This document shows, one piece after another, positions 46,328 through 56,756 of a stretch of DNA of 64,000 bases; the stretch's first letter is position 1; each line of letters begins with the position of its first letter. The stretch comes from Tsukamurella spumae (GTDB lineage: Bacteria; Actinomycetota; Actinomycetes; Mycobacteriales; Mycobacteriaceae). Below the pieces are notes generated by a model, which had not been told where the DNA came from, did not search any database, and was given only the letters and a program-made list of their open reading frames with translations. A program made the position numbers and the translations under genes. Location: assembly GCF_012396015.1 (NCBI RefSeq), contig NZ_JAAXOQ010000019.1:24235-88234 (forward strand), given 5' to 3'.

Positions 46328-47381
46328 GCAGGCCCGCCCCGGCGGCACACACGAGCGAGGCCGCCGCGGCCGCGAGCGCGATGCGGTTCCAGCCGGCGAT
46401 CGCATCGGGCGCCCCTGCGGCCAGCACACCGGCGATCGTGATGCCCAACGCGGAGCCGACGTAGCGGGCGGTGTTGTTGACGCCGCTGCCCATCGCGGCG
46501 TCGCCCGCGGGGACGCTGGATATCGCCTCACGGGCGAGCCCCGTGTTCAGCAGTCCGGACGCGATGCCGGCGACCACGAACCCGGGGATCAGGCGCGCGG
46601 GCGAGGCACCGTCGGACAGGCCGGACATGAGGAGCAGGCCCAGCGCGACCCCGACCAGCCCGCCGATCAGGTGCGCACGGCCCGACAGCACCCCCGCCAG
46701 GCGCGAGAAGCCCAGGGCGGCCACGGCGCTCGTGCCGGCCCACAGGGTGAGCAGGCAGCCCGCCTGCAGGGTGCTCAACCCCAGACCGTGCACCGCGAAG
46801 GTACCGGAGTACGACATCGCCGAGATGATGCCGATGCCCGTGCCCAGACCGGCGACGGTCGCGGAGAGGAAGCGCCGGCGGCGGAAGAGCGCCGGGTCGA
46901 CCAGGCGCGCGGAGCCGTAGCGCTGGCTCGCGACGAGCGCCGCGGTGAGGACGAGCGCGGCGACCGCGAGGGCGATCGCCAGGCGGGCCTCCCGCGCGCG
47001 GACCTCGACGAGCGCCGCGACCGCCGCGCTCAGGGCCGCCGTGAGCAGCACGAAGCCGAGGACGCTCTGCGCGCGATCGGGGTTGTGCGGCGGCCGCGTC
47101 GGGATCCGCCGCGCCGAGAACCACAGCGCCGCACCGGCGGCCGCCAGGAAGAGGTAGAACACGCGCCACGCTCCCGCCAGGTCCAGCGCGCCGGTGAGCC
47201 CGACGCTCATCGATGCGAGGATCCAGGTGGCGCCGGCCGGGCCGGCGCGGAGCGCCGCGTTCAGCGTCACCGCGTTACCCAGCGGCCCCGCATAGCCGAG
47301 CATCGCCACGAGGGTGCTGGCGGCGACGGTCGCCAGCACCCGGCCGTACGACGATTCCAGTCTGTTCACAAGACTCATCAT
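46242..47381 (-). CDS. DHA2-type MFS efflux protein, apparently internally shortened
   Basis: A 379-residue MFS protein lacking part of the expected N-terminal half. After helix 1 (LVAMLGYAGPLGNAVTLNAAL) and WILASMSVGLTGAL the sequence jumps to AGAWRVFYLFLAAAGAALW, a segment that normally follows helix 6. The DRxGRR loop and helices 3-5 are absent, so about 100 residues seem deleted in frame. The remaining helices look intact. Transport may be lost or altered. The N-terminus overlaps one copy of the HxlR operator pair, so the true start may be downstream of ATG 47381. It is divergent from the HxlR gene. Confidence 0.65.
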   Translation of the reverse strand: MMSLVNRLESSYGRVLATVAASTLVAMLGYAGPLGNAVTLNAALRAGPAGATWILASMSVGLTGALDLAGAWRVFYLFLAAAGAALWFSARRIPTRPPHNPDRAQSVLGFVLLTAALSAAVAALVEVRAREARLAIALAVAALVLTAALVASQRYGSARLVDPALFRRRRFLSATVAGLGTGIGIISAMSYSGTFAVHGLGLSTLQAGCLLTLWAGTSAVAALGFSRLAGVLSGRAHLIGGLVGVALGLLLMSGLSDGASPARLIPGFVVAGIASGLLNTGLAREAISSVPAGDAAMGSGVNNTARYVGSALGITIAGVLAAGAPDAIAGWNRIALAAAAASLVCAAGAGLLTLRTGAPATGRGTPTVPSPASPRPRRG

Positions 47382-47410
47382 GGCGCAGTTCGAGTCTGTT
47401 CACAAGACTC
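47359..47410. promoter_or_regulatory. Tandem operator pair between the MFS and HxlR genes
   Basis: AGTCTGTTCACAAGACTC occurs twice, identically, at 47359-47376 and 47393-47410, 34 bases apart. Each copy is an inverted repeat (AGTCT ... AGACT). They sit between two divergent genes, the ideal place for control by the HxlR-type product of the right-hand one. Confidence 0.75.
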
Positions 47411-47430
47411 GATTCGCGTACCATGAGGTC

Positions 47431-47943
47431 ATGGCACTGGGAACCGGGTACGAGGCGCAGGGCTGCTACCTCGCGCGCGCCCTCGAGGTCGTGGGCGAGC
47501 GCTGGACGCTCCTGATCCTGCGCGACCTCTTCTTCGGCGTGCGGCACTTCAGCGATCTGCTGGCACACCTGGATGTCTCCCGCGCCGTGCTCACCGATCG
47601 CCTGGAGACACTGGTCGCCGCCGGCGTCCTCGCCCGACGGCGGGAGGGGCGCACCGTCGAATACGCGCTGACCGCCGCCGGAGAGGACCTGTGGCCCACC
47701 GTCTACAGCCTGATCCGGTGGGCCGAGCGCCACCTGGAGGCGGACTTCCCCGGCCGCGTGTTCGCGCACGCGGCGTGCGGCACCGACATCGACGAGTCCG
47801 GCCTGTGTCCGCACTGCGGCATCGTTCCGACGGTGCGGGACCTGGACGCCCGCCCGCGCCCCGGGTTCAACCCGCGACGGCGCGACGACCCGGTGGCCGT
47901 CGCACTGCGGCAACGGCACCGGATGCTCACACCGCTGCCCTGA
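47431..47943 (+). CDS. HxlR-family transcriptional regulator
   Basis: A 170-residue winged-helix regulator. The HxlR signature is complete: CYLARALEVVGERWTLLILRDLFFG near 11-35, HFSDLLAHLDVSRAVLTDRLETL and a wing GVLARRREGRTVEYALT. The C-terminal extension holds CG..C..CG cysteines (HAACGTDIDESGLCPHCG), which could bind zinc or sense thiol stress, as some HxlR proteins do. GAGG precedes ATG 47431. It probably represses itself and the divergent efflux gene through the tandem operators. Confidence 0.88.
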   Translation: MALGTGYEAQGCYLARALEVVGERWTLLILRDLFFGVRHFSDLLAHLDVSRAVLTDRLETLVAAGVLARRREGRTVEYALTAAGEDLWPTVYSLIRWAERHLEADFPGRVFAHAACGTDIDESGLCPHCGIVPTVRDLDARPRPGFNPRRRDDPVAVALRQRHRMLTPLP

Positions 47944-47979
47944 GAACGCCTGCGCCGGCGCGACCGCCGCGGGGGAAGG

Positions 47980-48225
47980 TCAGTTCCGGTAGTTCTCCAC
48001 GGTGTTCGCCGACCGCGCCTGCGCGCCGTCCGGGTTCTCGCCGAACTCGCGCCGGGCCCGGCGCTGCCGCAGGAGATCCCAGGCCTGATCGAGCTGGGTC
48101 TCGAGCACCTGCAGCCGCGCGTGCTCCTCGCTCTCGCTGATCTCGCCGGCCGCGAGCCGCGTGCGCAGGTCGTGCTCCTCCGCGATGAGCGTGTCGATCC
48201 GGGTATGAATGGCGTCATCGGTCAT
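47980..48225 (-). CDS. DUF2630 family small protein
   Basis: An 81-residue acidic, helical protein with the DUF2630 pattern: IHTRIDTLIAEEHDLRTRLAAG, EEHARLQVLETQLDQAWDLLRQRRA and a C-terminal NTVENY. It likely forms a helical hairpin. The function of the family is unknown. ATG 48225 gives the usual family length; the frame extends 14 codons further without support. Confidence 0.82.
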   Translation of the reverse strand: MTDDAIHTRIDTLIAEEHDLRTRLAAGEISESEEHARLQVLETQLDQAWDLLRQRRARREFGENPDGAQARSANTVENYRN

Positions 48226-48301
48226 GTTTCGATCCTGCCACCGATCGCCGGACCGCGTGGTCCCCATCGGACGCTTCCCAGTCGCCGAGGGCGCGCCGCG
48301 C

Positions 48302-49381
48302 CTACGCCGGGGACGGCTGCAGCGCGTAGTGCCGCGCCACCAGCTCGACGGTCCGCCGGTGCCCGGCGCGCGAGGGTCCCATCGTGACCAGCATGATCTC
48401 GTCGACGCCGGTCCGCGCGTGCAGCCGCTCCAGGCGGCCGGCGATGTCGGCGGGGGTGCCGCCCCAGAACCTCTCGGCGTAGCCGTCGAGCACCCGTCGC
48501 TCCTCGGGCGTGGCGTCGTACGCGGCGGCCTCGTCGGGCGGGAGGAGCGTGTACGGGGCGCGCTGAACCATCCGGAGCATCGCCAAGGCGGCGCTGTCGA
48601 CCTGCCGCCGCGCCGCGGCCGGATCGTCGTCGACCGCCACGGGGACGCTCGCGAGGCAATAGGGCGCGGCGAGGACGGGGGACGGGCGGAACTCGCGCCG
48701 GTAGACCTCGAAGGCCTCCGCCGGGTCGGCGCCGCCGAACTGCAACGCGAAGGCGTACGGCCGGCCGAGCCTGCCGGCGAGCTGCGCCGAGGACGGCGAC
48801 GTGCCGAGGATCCACACCTGCGGTGCCGTCGTGGGCGCCGGCACCCGGTTCTGCGCGGCCTGCCACGGGCCGGGCACGGCGTGGACGTCGTGATACGGAT
48901 GCCCGGGCGGGAACCGATCGGCGAGGAAAGCGATCAATTGCACGGCCGATTGCGGGAACTCGTCGTTGCCGGCGGCGTGCCGACGCAGCGCCGCGGCGGT
49001 CGCCGCATCAGTGCCCGGCGCGCGGCCGAGGCCGAGGTCGATGCGCCCCGGGGCCAGCGCGTCGAGCATCGCGAACTGCTCGGCGATCACCAGCGGAGCA
49101 TGATTGGGCAGCATCACACCGCCCGCCCCGAGCCGGATCCGTTCCGTCTCCCCCGTCAGTCGCGCGAGCATCAGCTGCGGCGACGGGGTGGCCGCGGCCG
49201 GCATCGCGTGGTGCTCGGACATCCAGAACCGGTGGTAGCCGAGCCGATCCGCAAGGCGCGCCAACGCGATCACCTCGCGGTACACCTCGTCGACGGTGCT
49301 CCCGACGGCGGCGTGCGCGTTGTCCAGCACGGACAGCACGAACGGCGCTGTGCCCGAAACCTCGATCGTGTCCGTGTCCAT
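48302..49381 (-). CDS. LLM-class flavin-dependent oxidoreductase
   Basis: A 359-residue luciferase-like TIM-barrel oxidoreductase using F420 or FMN. Family features are GYHRFWMSEHHAMPAAAT near 48-65, RIRLGAGGVMLPNHAPLVIAEQF, and GRIDLGLGRAPGTD near 112-125. This subgroup (MsnO8-like) is common in actinobacteria without known substrates. ATG 49381 has GGGAG eight bases upstream; ATG 49432 in frame would add 17 Gly/Arg-rich residues. Confidence 0.87.
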   Translation of the reverse strand: MDTDTIEVSGTAPFVLSVLDNAHAAVGSTVDEVYREVIALARLADRLGYHRFWMSEHHAMPAAATPSPQLMLARLTGETERIRLGAGGVMLPNHAPLVIAEQFAMLDALAPGRIDLGLGRAPGTDAATAAALRRHAAGNDEFPQSAVQLIAFLADRFPPGHPYHDVHAVPGPWQAAQNRVPAPTTAPQVWILGTSPSSAQLAGRLGRPYAFALQFGGADPAEAFEVYRREFRPSPVLAAPYCLASVPVAVDDDPAAARRQVDSAALAMLRMVQRAPYTLLPPDEAAAYDATPEERRVLDGYAERFWGGTPADIAGRLERLHARTGVDEIMLVTMGPSRAGHRRTVELVARHYALQPSPA

Positions 49382-49531
49382 CCCGCCGACTCCCGCCCGG
49401 CCACCGGCACGGCCGGTGGGGCCTGTGCTCATCGACCCGCCCGGCCTGCCCGAGGGATCAACGGGGCCAATGTCTCCCGACTCAGAAGGTAGCGGTCCGA
49501 CGACGCCCGCGTCCGAGGTTTCGCGAAGCGG

Positions 49532-49564
49532 ACGAGGGGCCGGGCGCACGGCCCGGCCCCTCGT
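49532..49564 (-). terminator. Strong hairpin terminator after ahpCF
   Basis: A perfect 14-bp stem (49532-49545 with 49551-49564) with a five-base GCACG loop, 13 bases beyond the ahpF stop. Confidence 0.8.
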
Positions 49565-49577
49565 GACGATCGCGGGA

Positions 49578-51158
49578 TCAGCCGACCGTGGCGGACTGAA
49601 CCGGGACGTCCGTACGGATGATGTGATCGAACGCGCTGAGCGCCGCCGTCGCGCCGGAGCCTGCGGCGACGACGATCTGCTTGAACGGCACCGTCGTGCA
49701 GTCCCCTGCCGCGAAGACGCCCGGGAGCGAGGTGCGCCCGGCCCCGTCGACGACGATCTCGCCGCGCGGGCTCAGGTCGAGCACGCCCTCGAGCCATTCC
49801 GTGTTCGGCAGGAGGCCGATCTGGACGAAGACACCGTCGAGCTCCAGCGAGCGCTGCTCGTCGGTCGTGCGGTCCTTGTACGCCAGGCCCGTCACCTTGC
49901 CGCCGTCGCCGAGGACCTCGGTGGTCATCGAGCTGACCAGAACGTCCACGTTGGGCAGGCTGCGCAGCTTGCGCTGCAGCACCTGGTCCGCCCGCAGCTC
50001 CGCGTCGAACTCGATGAGGGTGACATGGGAGACGACGCCCGCGAGGTCGATCGCGGCCTCGACGCCCGAGTTGCCGCCGCCGATGACCGCGACGCGCTTG
50101 CCCTTGAACAGCGGACCGTCGCAGTGCGGGCAGTAGGTGACGCCCTTGTTGCGGTACTCCGCCTCGCCGGGCACGTCCATCGAGCGCCACCGGGCGCCCG
50201 TCGAGATCACCACGGTGCGCGAGCGCAGCTGCGCGCCGCTGGCCAGGTCGACGGAGATCATCCCCGACTCCGCGTCACGGCTCAGCTTCGCGCCGCGCTG
50301 GGTGTTCATGATGTCCACGTCGTACTGGCGGACCTGGCTCTCGAGCTCGGCCGCGAACCGCGGGCCCTCGGTGTACGAGACCGAGGTGAAGTTCTCGATC
50401 GCCATGGTGTCGAGGACCTGGCCGCCGAACCGCTCGGCGACGACGCCGGTGCGAATCCCCTTGCGGGCGGCGTACACCGCGGCGGTCGCGCCCGACGGAC
50501 CGCCGCCGACCACGAGCACGTCGAACGGGTCCTTCTCACCCAGCGACGCGGCGGTGCGCTCGGCGGCGCCGGAGTCGAGCTTGCCGACGATCTGCTCGAG
50601 GTTCATGCGGCCGGAGTCGAAGAGCTCGCCGTTGACGAACACCGTCGGGACGGCCATCACCTGACGGCTGTCGACCTCGTCCTGGAACAGCGAACCGTCG
50701 ATCGCGGTGTGGGTGATCCGCGCGTTGAGGACCGCCATCAGGTTCAGCGCCTGCACCACGTCGGGGCAGTTCTGGCAGGACAGCGAGAAGTAGGTCTCGA
50801 AGTGGTACTCCCCCTCGAGGTCGCGCACCTGCTCGAGCAGCTCGGCCGCCTCCTTCGACGGGTGGCCGCCCACCTGGAGCAGCGCCAGCACGAGGGACGA
50901 GAACTCGTGGCCCAGAGGGATTCCGGCGAACTGCACCGCGATGTCGGTGCCGACGCGGCGGATCAGGAACGACGGGGTGCGCGGGTCGTCGCCGGTCCGG
51001 TCGTGCCGGATGAGATCGGACATGCCCGCGATCTCGTCGAGGAGCTCGGCGAGTTCGACCGACTTGGGGCCGTCGCCCGGCGTCGACACGAGCTCGACCG
51101 GCATCGTGACGTTGGCGAGCAGGCCCTTGAGCTGAGTGGCGAGTGCGGCTTCGAGCAT
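49578..51158 (-). CDS. ahpF: Alkyl hydroperoxide reductase subunit F
   Basis: Flavoprotein disulfide reductase that passes electrons from NADH to AhpC. The 526-residue protein has the N-terminal double thioredoxin-like domain with C128-QN-C131, the FAD loop GGGPSG (218-223), and the redox disulfide C343-PH-C346 next to the NAD loop GGGNSG. The layout matches enterobacterial AhpF rather than the AhpD system of mycobacteria. ATG 51158 is chosen because it matches the family start. It lies 90 bases after ahpC. Confidence 0.94.
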   Translation of the reverse strand: MLEAALATQLKGLLANVTMPVELVSTPGDGPKSVELAELLDEIAGMSDLIRHDRTGDDPRTPSFLIRRVGTDIAVQFAGIPLGHEFSSLVLALLQVGGHPSKEAAELLEQVRDLEGEYHFETYFSLSCQNCPDVVQALNLMAVLNARITHTAIDGSLFQDEVDSRQVMAVPTVFVNGELFDSGRMNLEQIVGKLDSGAAERTAASLGEKDPFDVLVVGGGPSGATAAVYAARKGIRTGVVAERFGGQVLDTMAIENFTSVSYTEGPRFAAELESQVRQYDVDIMNTQRGAKLSRDAESGMISVDLASGAQLRSRTVVISTGARWRSMDVPGEAEYRNKGVTYCPHCDGPLFKGKRVAVIGGGNSGVEAAIDLAGVVSHVTLIEFDAELRADQVLQRKLRSLPNVDVLVSSMTTEVLGDGGKVTGLAYKDRTTDEQRSLELDGVFVQIGLLPNTEWLEGVLDLSPRGEIVVDGAGRTSLPGVFAAGDCTTVPFKQIVVAAGSGATAALSAFDHIIRTDVPVQSATVG

Positions 51159-51248
51159 GGTGATCCGATCCTCTTCTTCAGATACGAGTGCTGGTGACAT
51201 GCGGCTGCGGGGCACGGGAAAGGTCCGGCCCCGCAGCTGTGCAGGCGC

Positions 51249-51812
51249 CTAGATCTTGCCGACGAGCTCCAGCGACGGCGCGAGGGTCTCAGCGCCCTCT
51301 TCCCACTTCGCGGGGCAGACCTCGCCCGGGTGCGAGCGCACGTACTGCGCGGCCTTGACCTTGCGGACCAGCTCGGCGGCGTTGCGGCCGATGCCCTCCG
51401 CGGTGACCTCGGTGAACTGGACGACACCGTCGGGATCGACGAGGAAGGTGCCGCGGTCCGCCAGGCCCTGGCCCTCGCGGAGCACCTCGAAGTCGGTGCT
51501 GATCTGCAGGCTCGGGTCACCGATCATCGCGTACTCGATCTTGGCGATGGTGTCCGACGAGGCGTGCCACGCCTTGTGGGTGAAGTGGGTGTCGGTCGAG
51601 ACCGAGAACACCTCGACGCCCAGGCCCTGCAGCTCCGCGTAGTGATCGGCGAGGTCGCCGAGCTCGGTGGGGCACACGAACGTGAAGTCGGCCGGGTAGA
51701 AGTAGAACACGGCCCACTTGCCCGCGATGTCCTGGTCGGAGACGGTGACGAACTCACCGTTCTTGAAAGCCTCGGCGGTGAAGGGCTTGATCTGCTTGTT
51801 GATCAACGACAC
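51249..51812 (-). CDS. ahpC: Peroxiredoxin AhpC
   Basis: A typical 2-Cys peroxiredoxin (187 residues) that reduces H2O2, organic peroxides and peroxynitrite. The peroxidatic C47 is in FVCPTE and the resolving C166 in EVCPAKW; the C-terminal region lacks the eukaryotic YF extension but has the enterobacterial ending. It is followed by its reductase ahpF. I looked for an OxyR site upstream and found only an AT-rich stretch near 51876-51900. Confidence 0.95.
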   Translation of the reverse strand: MSLINKQIKPFTAEAFKNGEFVTVSDQDIAGKWAVFYFYPADFTFVCPTELGDLADHYAELQGLGVEVFSVSTDTHFTHKAWHASSDTIAKIEYAMIGDPSLQISTDFEVLREGQGLADRGTFLVDPDGVVQFTEVTAEGIGRNAAELVRKVKAAQYVRSHPGEVCPAKWEEGAETLAPSLELVGKI

Positions 51813-51956
51813 GGTCGTCCTCGTTTCGTTCGGGTGCCTGCGGGTTCGTCATCGACAGTAGGTCGGGTGTATTAATCGGACAAATCGATTCATCCTGAAC
51901 CAGCCATCATGAATCCCTATCGGCGCTGGCAGCGGCCTCGTCGAGGCGCAATCACA

Positions 51957-51980
51957 CGGTGGTGATTCTCATCACCACCG
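51957..51980. other. Perfect 10-bp inverted repeat between diguanylate cyclase and ahpC
   Basis: CGGTGGTGAT-TCTC-ATCACCACCG lies 145 bases upstream of the ahpC start and 90 bases past the diguanylate cyclase stop. It could be a terminator for the latter or an operator for ahpC; the inner GTGATTCTCATCAC loosely recalls Fur-type sites. Confidence 0.5.
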
Positions 51981-52070
51981 CATCCGCTTGACGGCCGTCG
52001 CACACGACATCGCCACCATCGCCGCAGGTCAAACCGGTGATCTTCGGGATCCGCCGACGGTGCCGCGCGG

Positions 52071-53258
52071 TCATCCGGACGCGACGTCGCCTCCGCCACA
52101 CCCCGCGGCATCGACCGGGGCCACCCCCAGCGCGGGATGGTCGAGGACCGTCGAGATCACGACGGGCTGCCCTCCCCGCTTCGCCTCGTACATCGCCTCA
52201 TCCGCGCGGTTGAGCAACAGGCCGACCGCGGCCTCCTCATCCGCGACCGCGATGCCCCCGATCGCCACCCCGATACTGGAGGTGACCGGAACGCCGGCGG
52301 GACCCGCTTCGGCTTCGATGGACCAGCGGATCCGGTCGGCGATCCGCACGTACCGCGATCGAGCCGCGCCCACCATCAGGACCGCGAACTCGTCACCACC
52401 GAGCCGTGCGACGAGCCCGCCCTCGGCCGCGCCCCGGAGGACGTCGGCGATGCGCGTGAGGACGGCGTCACCGACCTCGTGCCCGTGCACGTCGTTGATG
52501 GCCTTGAAGTCGTTGACGTCCACCAGGATCAACGCGACCGACACCTGGCGCCTGCCCGCCGCGAGATCGGTGATCGTGCTCCCCGTCGTACGACGGAACC
52601 CGCGACGGTTCAGTGTCTTCGTCAGTGGATCGGTGTCGGACTCGGCGGCGTCCTGCGAGAGGAAGGCGAGACCGATCTGCACGGAGGCGGGCACCGCGAT
52701 CGTGGTGATCGCCAGCAGCGTCACCTTCAAGACGGTCGCCGGCCAGCCGTACGACTGATACAACCCCACCGCGAACGCCGCGATCGCGACCGCGCAGATC
52801 CCTGCGTTCGCCATGAACTGGGCCGGCGACAGCACGAAGGCCACGAAGATCGCGATGAGGGTGAGCCCCGACAGCCCGAAGGCGGCGGCCATCGCGTCGA
52901 CGTCCGTCGCCGACACGGCGATGATCAGTAGGTCGGAGGTCACCACGAAGACCATCGCGCCGGATTCGGACGGAACCGGGCGCACCTGCCATCGCATCGC
53001 CCAGAACAGCCCTGTCGCAGCGCCGGCCAGCTGGACGACGACGGAGAAGCGCGGCTCGTCACCCGGGTGGACGAGGAGCACGTTCACCGCGAGCCCGCCG
53101 AGAACGACCGCACACGTGCTGACGACGAGCTGGAAGCCGCGGAGCAATCCCCTACTGTCGAAGTAGGCGATGCGCTGCTGGTAGTCCGGCCCGCCGCGCC
53201 ACCAGGTCCTCACGATGTGCCTGATCTCGACGAACGGTCCGACGCGCGCCGATCTCAC
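52071..53258 (-). CDS. Membrane-bound diguanylate cyclase
   Basis: A 395-residue protein with six hydrophobic segments (about 42-195) and a C-terminal GGDEF domain (205-370) that would make cyclic di-GMP. The active-site GGDEF is at 287-291, with the substrate helix DVNDFKAINDVHGHEVGD upstream. The RxxD inhibitory I-site five residues before GGDEF is absent (sequence EGGLVAR), so product inhibition is probably lacking. No EAL or PilZ domain is encoded nearby. The start is GTG 53258. The 264 bases between it and the tRNA terminator hold no credible gene. Confidence 0.87.
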   Translation of the reverse strand: MRSARVGPFVEIRHIVRTWWRGGPDYQQRIAYFDSRGLLRGFQLVVSTCAVVLGGLAVNVLLVHPGDEPRFSVVVQLAGAATGLFWAMRWQVRPVPSESGAMVFVVTSDLLIIAVSATDVDAMAAAFGLSGLTLIAIFVAFVLSPAQFMANAGICAVAIAAFAVGLYQSYGWPATVLKVTLLAITTIAVPASVQIGLAFLSQDAAESDTDPLTKTLNRRGFRRTTGSTITDLAAGRRQVSVALILVDVNDFKAINDVHGHEVGDAVLTRIADVLRGAAEGGLVARLGGDEFAVLMVGAARSRYVRIADRIRWSIEAEAGPAGVPVTSSIGVAIGGIAVADEEAAVGLLLNRADEAMYEAKRGGQPVVISTVLDHPALGVAPVDAAGCGGGDVASG

Positions 53259-53522
53259 GACACCGCTCGAGCATCGACCACCACGGTCAGCATCGGCGAA
53301 TTCTCCACCAACGCCCCCTCACTGTTCGCTTCATCGGACACCCTGCGGTTGGTAGTGAAACACATGGGCGTTGCCGGACAAATCCTGTGATATCGCAAAT
53401 ATTCCGAGTCGAAGGATTGTTGAGGCTTCAAGCTGTTCAGCGTACCCCCGCAGCGCGACTCCAGCTCGGCCACGGGAGTCGATTCCTCCGTTCGGACTAC
53501 ACGGAGTGGGCGGACACGAAGA

Positions 53523-53551
53523 AGTCCCCTCCGAATATCTCGGAGGGGACT
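53523..53551 (-). terminator. Hairpin terminator after tRNA-Ala
   Basis: A perfect 12-bp stem (53523-53534 with 53540-53551) with an ATATC loop, 16 bases after the tRNA 3' end, followed by a short T-rich run on the minus strand. Confidence 0.8.
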
Positions 53552-53567
53552 CTCGTGTGTGATTCTG

Positions 53568-53640
53568 TGGAGCTAAGGGGACTCGAACCCCTGACCCCCA
53601 CACTGCCAGTGTGGTGCGCTACCAGCTGCGCCATAGCCCC
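53568..53640 (-). tRNA. tRNA-Ala (GGC)
   Basis: On the minus strand the 73-base sequence begins GGGGCTA and ends TAGCTCCA, giving a seven-pair acceptor stem with one G-U pair. The anticodon stem CCACA/TGTGG encloses loop CTGGCAG, so the anticodon is GGC, reading alanine GCC/GCU. The T-arm has GGTTCGAGTCC. CCA is not encoded. Confidence 0.95.
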
Positions 53641-53728
53641 GTATTGCGTTGTTCACCTGCGGTTTCCCGCCCGGAGAACATTACAGGAGCCAGCTCGCGT
53701 GCACCAAATCGGCTGGTCAGTGCCGGTT

Positions 53729-54496
53729 TTACTTCAGGAGCGGCGTCAGCCAGTCGCCCTGGACGGTGATCAGATCACCGTTGTGCACGACGGTGGGCGT
53801 GCCCGAGCTGCCGATGTCCTGCATCAGCTTGCTGTTGCTGCTCGCGCCCTTCGCCGCATCGCCGACGTTCTTACCGTCACGGATCGCCGCGAGCACGTCG
53901 GCGGGCAGCTCGGCACCGGCGGCCCTCGCGGCGTCACCGACGATGGTCGCGATCTCGGCGTTCGAGTGGTCCTTGCCGTCGTACTGCGGCGAGCCCTTCT
54001 CGTGCGGCTGATTGCTGAACAGCGCCTTGTGCGCGGCGAGCAGCGCCTTCTGCTTCTGGTCGGCGGGCATCGACGACGTGTCGATGGCGATGAAGGATGC
54101 GTTGGCGCGGTCCGAGTAGTCGTCCGATGCACTGGACTTATTGAGGAACGAAACCATACGGTACCGCGCCTTGATCGTGCCGTCCTCGATCCCCTTGACG
54201 ATCTGTTCGCCGTACACCTGCTCCATCTGGCCGCACGCGGGGCAAAGCGGATCCTCGAAGAGGTCCAGCGTGACCTTGGCGTCGTCCTTGCCGAGCACGA
54301 AGGTCGGCGTCGCGCCGTTCAGCTTGCTCGCGACCTGGTCCGAGGGCTTGTCCGACTTCTTACTGACCAGCAGCACGCCGCCGATGACCACGACGATCAC
54401 GACCAGGACGGCGATGGCGCCCAGCACGTAGGTCATGGTGTTGGACTGCTTCGCAGGAACGTACTTGGCGTTCTTTGGCTTGCTCACGCCGACCAC
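53729..54496 (-). CDS. DsbA-like membrane-anchored thiol-disulfide oxidoreductase
   Basis: A 255-residue protein: a short Lys-rich cytoplasmic start, one membrane helix (22-44), and an extracytoplasmic thioredoxin fold with an inserted helical domain. The active site is C85-PA-C88 in FEDPLCPAC, and the cis-Pro loop is SGTPTVV near the C-terminus. It resembles the M. tuberculosis DsbA-like Rv2969c class, which oxidises exported proteins. The start may be GTG 54496 or GTG 54487; neither has a clear ribosome site. It follows pgm by 35 bases on the same strand. Confidence 0.87.
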   Translation of the reverse strand: MVGVSKPKNAKYVPAKQSNTMTYVLGAIAVLVVIVVVIGGVLLVSKKSDKPSDQVASKLNGATPTFVLGKDDAKVTLDLFEDPLCPACGQMEQVYGEQIVKGIEDGTIKARYRMVSFLNKSSASDDYSDRANASFIAIDTSSMPADQKQKALLAAHKALFSNQPHEKGSPQYDGKDHSNAEIATIVGDAARAAGAELPADVLAAIRDGKNVGDAAKGASSNSKLMQDIGSSGTPTVVHNGDLITVQGDWLTPLLK

Positions 54497-54531
54497 AATA
54501 GCGGCAGTCGGCGAGTGCCCAGGTCAGTCCA

Positions 54532-56172
<1,641 letters not shown>

Positions 56173-56304
56173 CTTCAGTCCACCTCATCTGTCCGGGACG
56201 GCACCGCGGATCGCACGGGGCCGGAGTTCAAAGGTATCCGCGCGAGCGCCTCCGCGCGTGGGAACCGCGGTGACGGCGGTACCCGGCACCACGGTACGCC
56301 GGCG

Positions 56305-56628
56305 CTAGACGATCGCCCAGACGATGAGCACCATCGCGAAGCCGACCACGGACAGGATCGTCTCGAGGACGGACCAGGTCATGAGGGTCTGCTTGACCGT
56401 CATGTTGAAGTACTTGGACACGATCCAGAAGCCGCCGTCGTTGACGTGACTGAGGATGATCGACCCGGCCGAGATGGCGATCACGATGAGGGCGATCTGC
56501 GCCTGCGAGTAGTCGCCCGCGGCCACCGTCTCACCGATGATCCCGGCGGTGGCGGTGATCGCCACCGTCGCGGAGCCCTGGGCGATGCGCAGCGCGCAGC
56601 TGACGAGGTACGCGGACACGATGAGCGA
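56305..56628 (-). pseudogene. C-terminal fragment of a GntP-family gluconate/H+ permease
   Basis: 107 codons encode the last quarter of a GntP-type permease: RIAQGSATVAITATAG, SHVNDGGFWIVSKYFNM and a final membrane helix, a very characteristic ending. The first 330 or so residues are missing. Upstream the frame runs into a fragment of a different gene, so this is a deletion remnant and not a start-site problem. It marks a lost transporter of the D-amino-acid/sugar-acid cluster. Confidence 0.8.
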
Positions 56629-56744
56629 CCGAGGTCGCGGCCGATCGCGACGATCACGCCGTCGGCGATCGCGACGTCCACGGTGTAGCGCGGCGCCTCC
56701 GTGCCGTCGACCACGTCCGCGCCGCGGATCAGGATGTCGTGCAT
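56622..56744 (-). pseudogene. N-terminal fragment of a D-aminoacylase-type amidohydrolase
   Basis: From ATG 56744, 41 codons encode MHDILIRGADVVDGTEAPRY and VDVAIADGVIVAIGRDLG, the standard first strands of an N-acyl-D-amino-acid deacylase. At about 56622-56628 the sequence switches, out of frame, to the permease fragment. The remaining 450 or so residues are gone. It lies 12 bases after the D-serine-dehydratase-like gene, its former operon partner. Confidence 0.75.
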
Positions 56745-56756
56745 GCGCGAACCGCC

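Noticed and set aside
51813..51956. OxyR binding site upstream of ahpC
   Set aside because: I looked for the ATAG-N7-CTAT pattern and T-N11-A boxes and saw only an AT-rich patch without the required symmetry.
53259..53522. Short frames between the diguanylate cyclase and the tRNA
   Set aside because: None has a ribosome site or plausible protein composition, and the strands disagree; treated as non-coding.
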